From the NCBI GenBank assembly GCA_034509925.1, contig CM067532.1, positions 1,581,142 to 1,645,141 of the forward strand: 64,000 nt of DNA, written 5' to 3'. The position numbers were made by a program, and so were the translations under genes. Positions within the stretch are counted from its first letter, which is position 1. Each line of letters starts with the position of its first letter. The notes beneath the pieces were generated by a model. The model saw only the letters and a program-made list of their open reading frames with translations. It was not told the origin of the DNA and searched no databases. The stretch is from Hirudinaria manillensis. Taxonomy: Eukaryota; Annelida; Clitellata; Hirudinida; Hirudinidae. Positions 62,480 through 64,000 of the stretch are shown piece after piece.

Positions 62480-62962
62480 AAGAAAGACTTCCTCGGATAG
62501 AGGATGCGGTGAGATCTTCTCTAGAGAAAAGGAGAATTAATGAAAGAAAGAAAAAAAAGAGGAATGAAAGAATGAGTGAATGAATGAATGAAAGAGAGAA
62601 AAAGAATAAAAAGAGAGATGAGGTGACGACGAGGCGAGGGTGAGGCACGGAGTTTGAGCGAGTGGACATCCGTACGAGAGACCGAGTGACCGCCGAGGAC
62701 AAACATATGCAGTCTCCTCTTTCTCGGATTGCAACAACATCTCCGACATCATCCGAGAACCACCACCACCACCTCTTCTTCTTCCTCCTTTTCATCCGGA
62801 AGTAGTCAGTCACGTTCAGTCGCCCGTCTGCCTCTGACGACGTCGGTCCGTCTGTCCGTACGAGTCGAGGAAGCGCTAGATGAATTTCAAATCGCTTCGA
62901 GTAGCTCTTGTCGCTGTTTCGACGTCGCTTTGTCGTCACGGTTGACCGGCGTCAGATGAAGC
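62480..62962 (+). promoter_or_regulatory. CpG-containing putative promoter/5' UTR
   Basis: A purine-rich stretch (62510-62620) passes into CpG-rich sequence (62620-62960), unlike the AT-rich surroundings. It immediately precedes a signal-peptide exon. No core promoter element is clear. Confidence 0.35.
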
Positions 62963-63035
62963 ATGACCAGGAGGCTGGCTTTACGTTGTCGAGTCATCGT
63001 TGTCTTCGTCTTCGTCGTCACACAAGTCATCGGCG
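62963..63035 (+). CDS. Putative first coding exon (signal peptide) of a gene extending past the window
   Basis: The ATG at 62963 opens MTRRLALRCRVIVVFVFVVT, a basic N-region and hydrophobic core, ending VIGG one base into a codon at a GTGAGC donor. The strong donor, signal-peptide character and CpG-rich upstream DNA support a secreted or membrane protein. No second exon is found before 64000, so the product is unknown. Confidence 0.45.
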
Positions 63036-63137
63036 GTGAGCTAATTATTTATGATTATCTTTATCAATAATAATAATAATGATGATGATTATAATAATAA
63101 TCATTATAATGATTATAATACTAATAGCAATATAATA

Positions 63138-63171
<34 letters not shown>

Positions 63172-64000
63172 TTGATAATGTTGATGATAGTAGTAGTGGT
63201 ATCGATTAAGATTAAAATTAGAAAGCGATTATAAATGTTTGTTGGATAAAACCCATAAAATATGCTATCCTTATTATTATTATTGGAATAATATTACTAA
63301 TATTAATTATAACAGAATATAAAGAAAAATTAATTAATAATTCATTAATAATTTGAACATCATTTGAATGATTAAGCATTCAGCGCCAATGATGATCGCT
63401 GAACGAGAGTGTTGCTTCCGTCTGAGCAAAGAACTAATAAAAACAACAACAACAACAACAATAATAATAATAACAAAAACAACAACATCGTCAATAACAA
63501 CAGCAACAACAACAACAACAGTAATAACAGCAACAACAATAACAACAACAACAACATCATCAACAACAACAGCAGAAACAACAACAAGAAATTTGATAGA
63601 AAGGATCGCCCGCTCGGTTCTCGGGGTTTTTTTGCAACAGGAAAACATGAAAAGGTATAAAGAAATTCGTCACGATGATGACGATGATGATGATGACGAT
63701 GACGATGATGATTATGATGAGGAGGAGGAAGAGGAGGAGGAGGGTGACGATGATGAAGATCGAGATGCTAATAACTAGCATTAGTATTATCACCGCTTAG
63801 AGTGACGCTCACACGGATGATGTCAATCGCATTAGAGACGATTTCGATGACGACGATGACGAGTTCGATGATGATGATGACGATGACGGCGATGACGGCG
63901 CTTTGGATGATGATGATGACGACGACGACGATGAAACGGGTTGAGGTTGGCGTGGGGCTAACCTCATAAACCCCTTAATCGGATGACGTAAACCAATCAA
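63036..64000. repeat. Microsatellite-rich intronic or intergenic DNA
   Basis: (AAT)n at 63070-63180, (AAC)n at about 63440-63596, (GAT)n at about 63674-63770 and again at 63836-63935. Open frames here are low-complexity and not credible. Confidence 0.75.

Noticed and set aside
61861-62939. Long frames of repeating Met-Asp-Gly-Trp or Ile-His-Pro-Ser
   Set aside because: They are translations of the (TGGA)n microsatellite, with no non-repeat coding support.
63368-63778. 136-codon frame rich in Thr and Asp
   Set aside because: Translation of adjoining (AAC)n and (GAT)n microsatellites.
1-64000. tRNA, rRNA or snRNA genes
   Set aside because: No cloverleaf box A/B pair, rRNA core or snRNA signature was recognised by eye; a covariance-model scan would be needed to exclude them.

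Overview
This is a eukaryotic, animal nuclear window. Every protein gene is split by GT-AG introns (two look like GC-AG). The background is AT-rich and studded with (ATT)n, (GAT)n and (TGGA)n microsatellites. The gene content is metazoan: ankyrin with 24-repeat architecture, cystinosin, VPS15/PIK3R4, a P5B ATPase, mitoribosomal mS38 and a retinol-dehydrogenase-type SDR. A non-vertebrate bilaterian, perhaps a spiralian such as an annelid, fits intron style and composition. That placement is inference; the sequence does not fix the species.

Layout. (1) 1-29918, + strand: most of one ankyrin gene, entered at ANK repeat 3. Exons of about 99-300 bp encode ANK repeats 3-24 (228-9476), then linker exons, ZU5-ZU5-UPA (10832-14297) and the death domain (14466-14726). 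An 11.55-kb giant exon (14895-26448) and a 3.3-kb terminal exon (26650-29918) follow. The giant exon holds 12 nearly identical, in-phase 744-bp (248-aa) units, flanked by 3 diverged units upstream and 2 downstream in the terminal exon. With one extra A at 20312-20318 discounted, the frame runs through and the window part alone encodes about 6,400 residues. (2) 30701-34192, - strand: cystinosin, nine coding exons, tail-to-tail with ankyrin. (3) 36368-40594, + strand: VPS15/PIK3R4, head-to-head with cystinosin. (4) 41181-55053, + strand: a P5B-type ATPase (ATP13A3-like) in about 31 exons, with a decayed non-LTR retrotransposon fragment in an intron. (5) 56919-57659, + strand: AURKAIP1/mS38, with a small exon supplying a presequence. 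(6) 57804-59185, - strand: a membrane-anchored SDR9C-type dehydrogenase, tail-to-tail with mS38. (7) 59186-64000: no recognised complete gene. It holds an orphan TATA-like site, a 568-bp perfect (TGGA)n tract facing a degenerate complementary tract, and a lone first exon encoding a signal peptide at 62963-63035.

Functional context: three adjacent genes (cystinosin, VPS15, ATP13A) encode endosome/lysosome proteins. This may be chance, since animal gene order is loose. The most interesting object is the giant ankyrin tail. Its 248-aa unit is an internal duplication of a ~124-aa module, and that module shares an (L)PDG plus basic beta-strand motif with the ordinary ankyrin C-terminal tail. The tail lies after the death domain, unlike the vertebrate giant-ankyrin exon. 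A second notable feature is splice-donor relaxation: about half of the donors deduced here have a pyrimidine at +3.

All exon boundaries were set by eye from protein homology, phase continuity and splice dinucleotides. No database search or transcript data were available.
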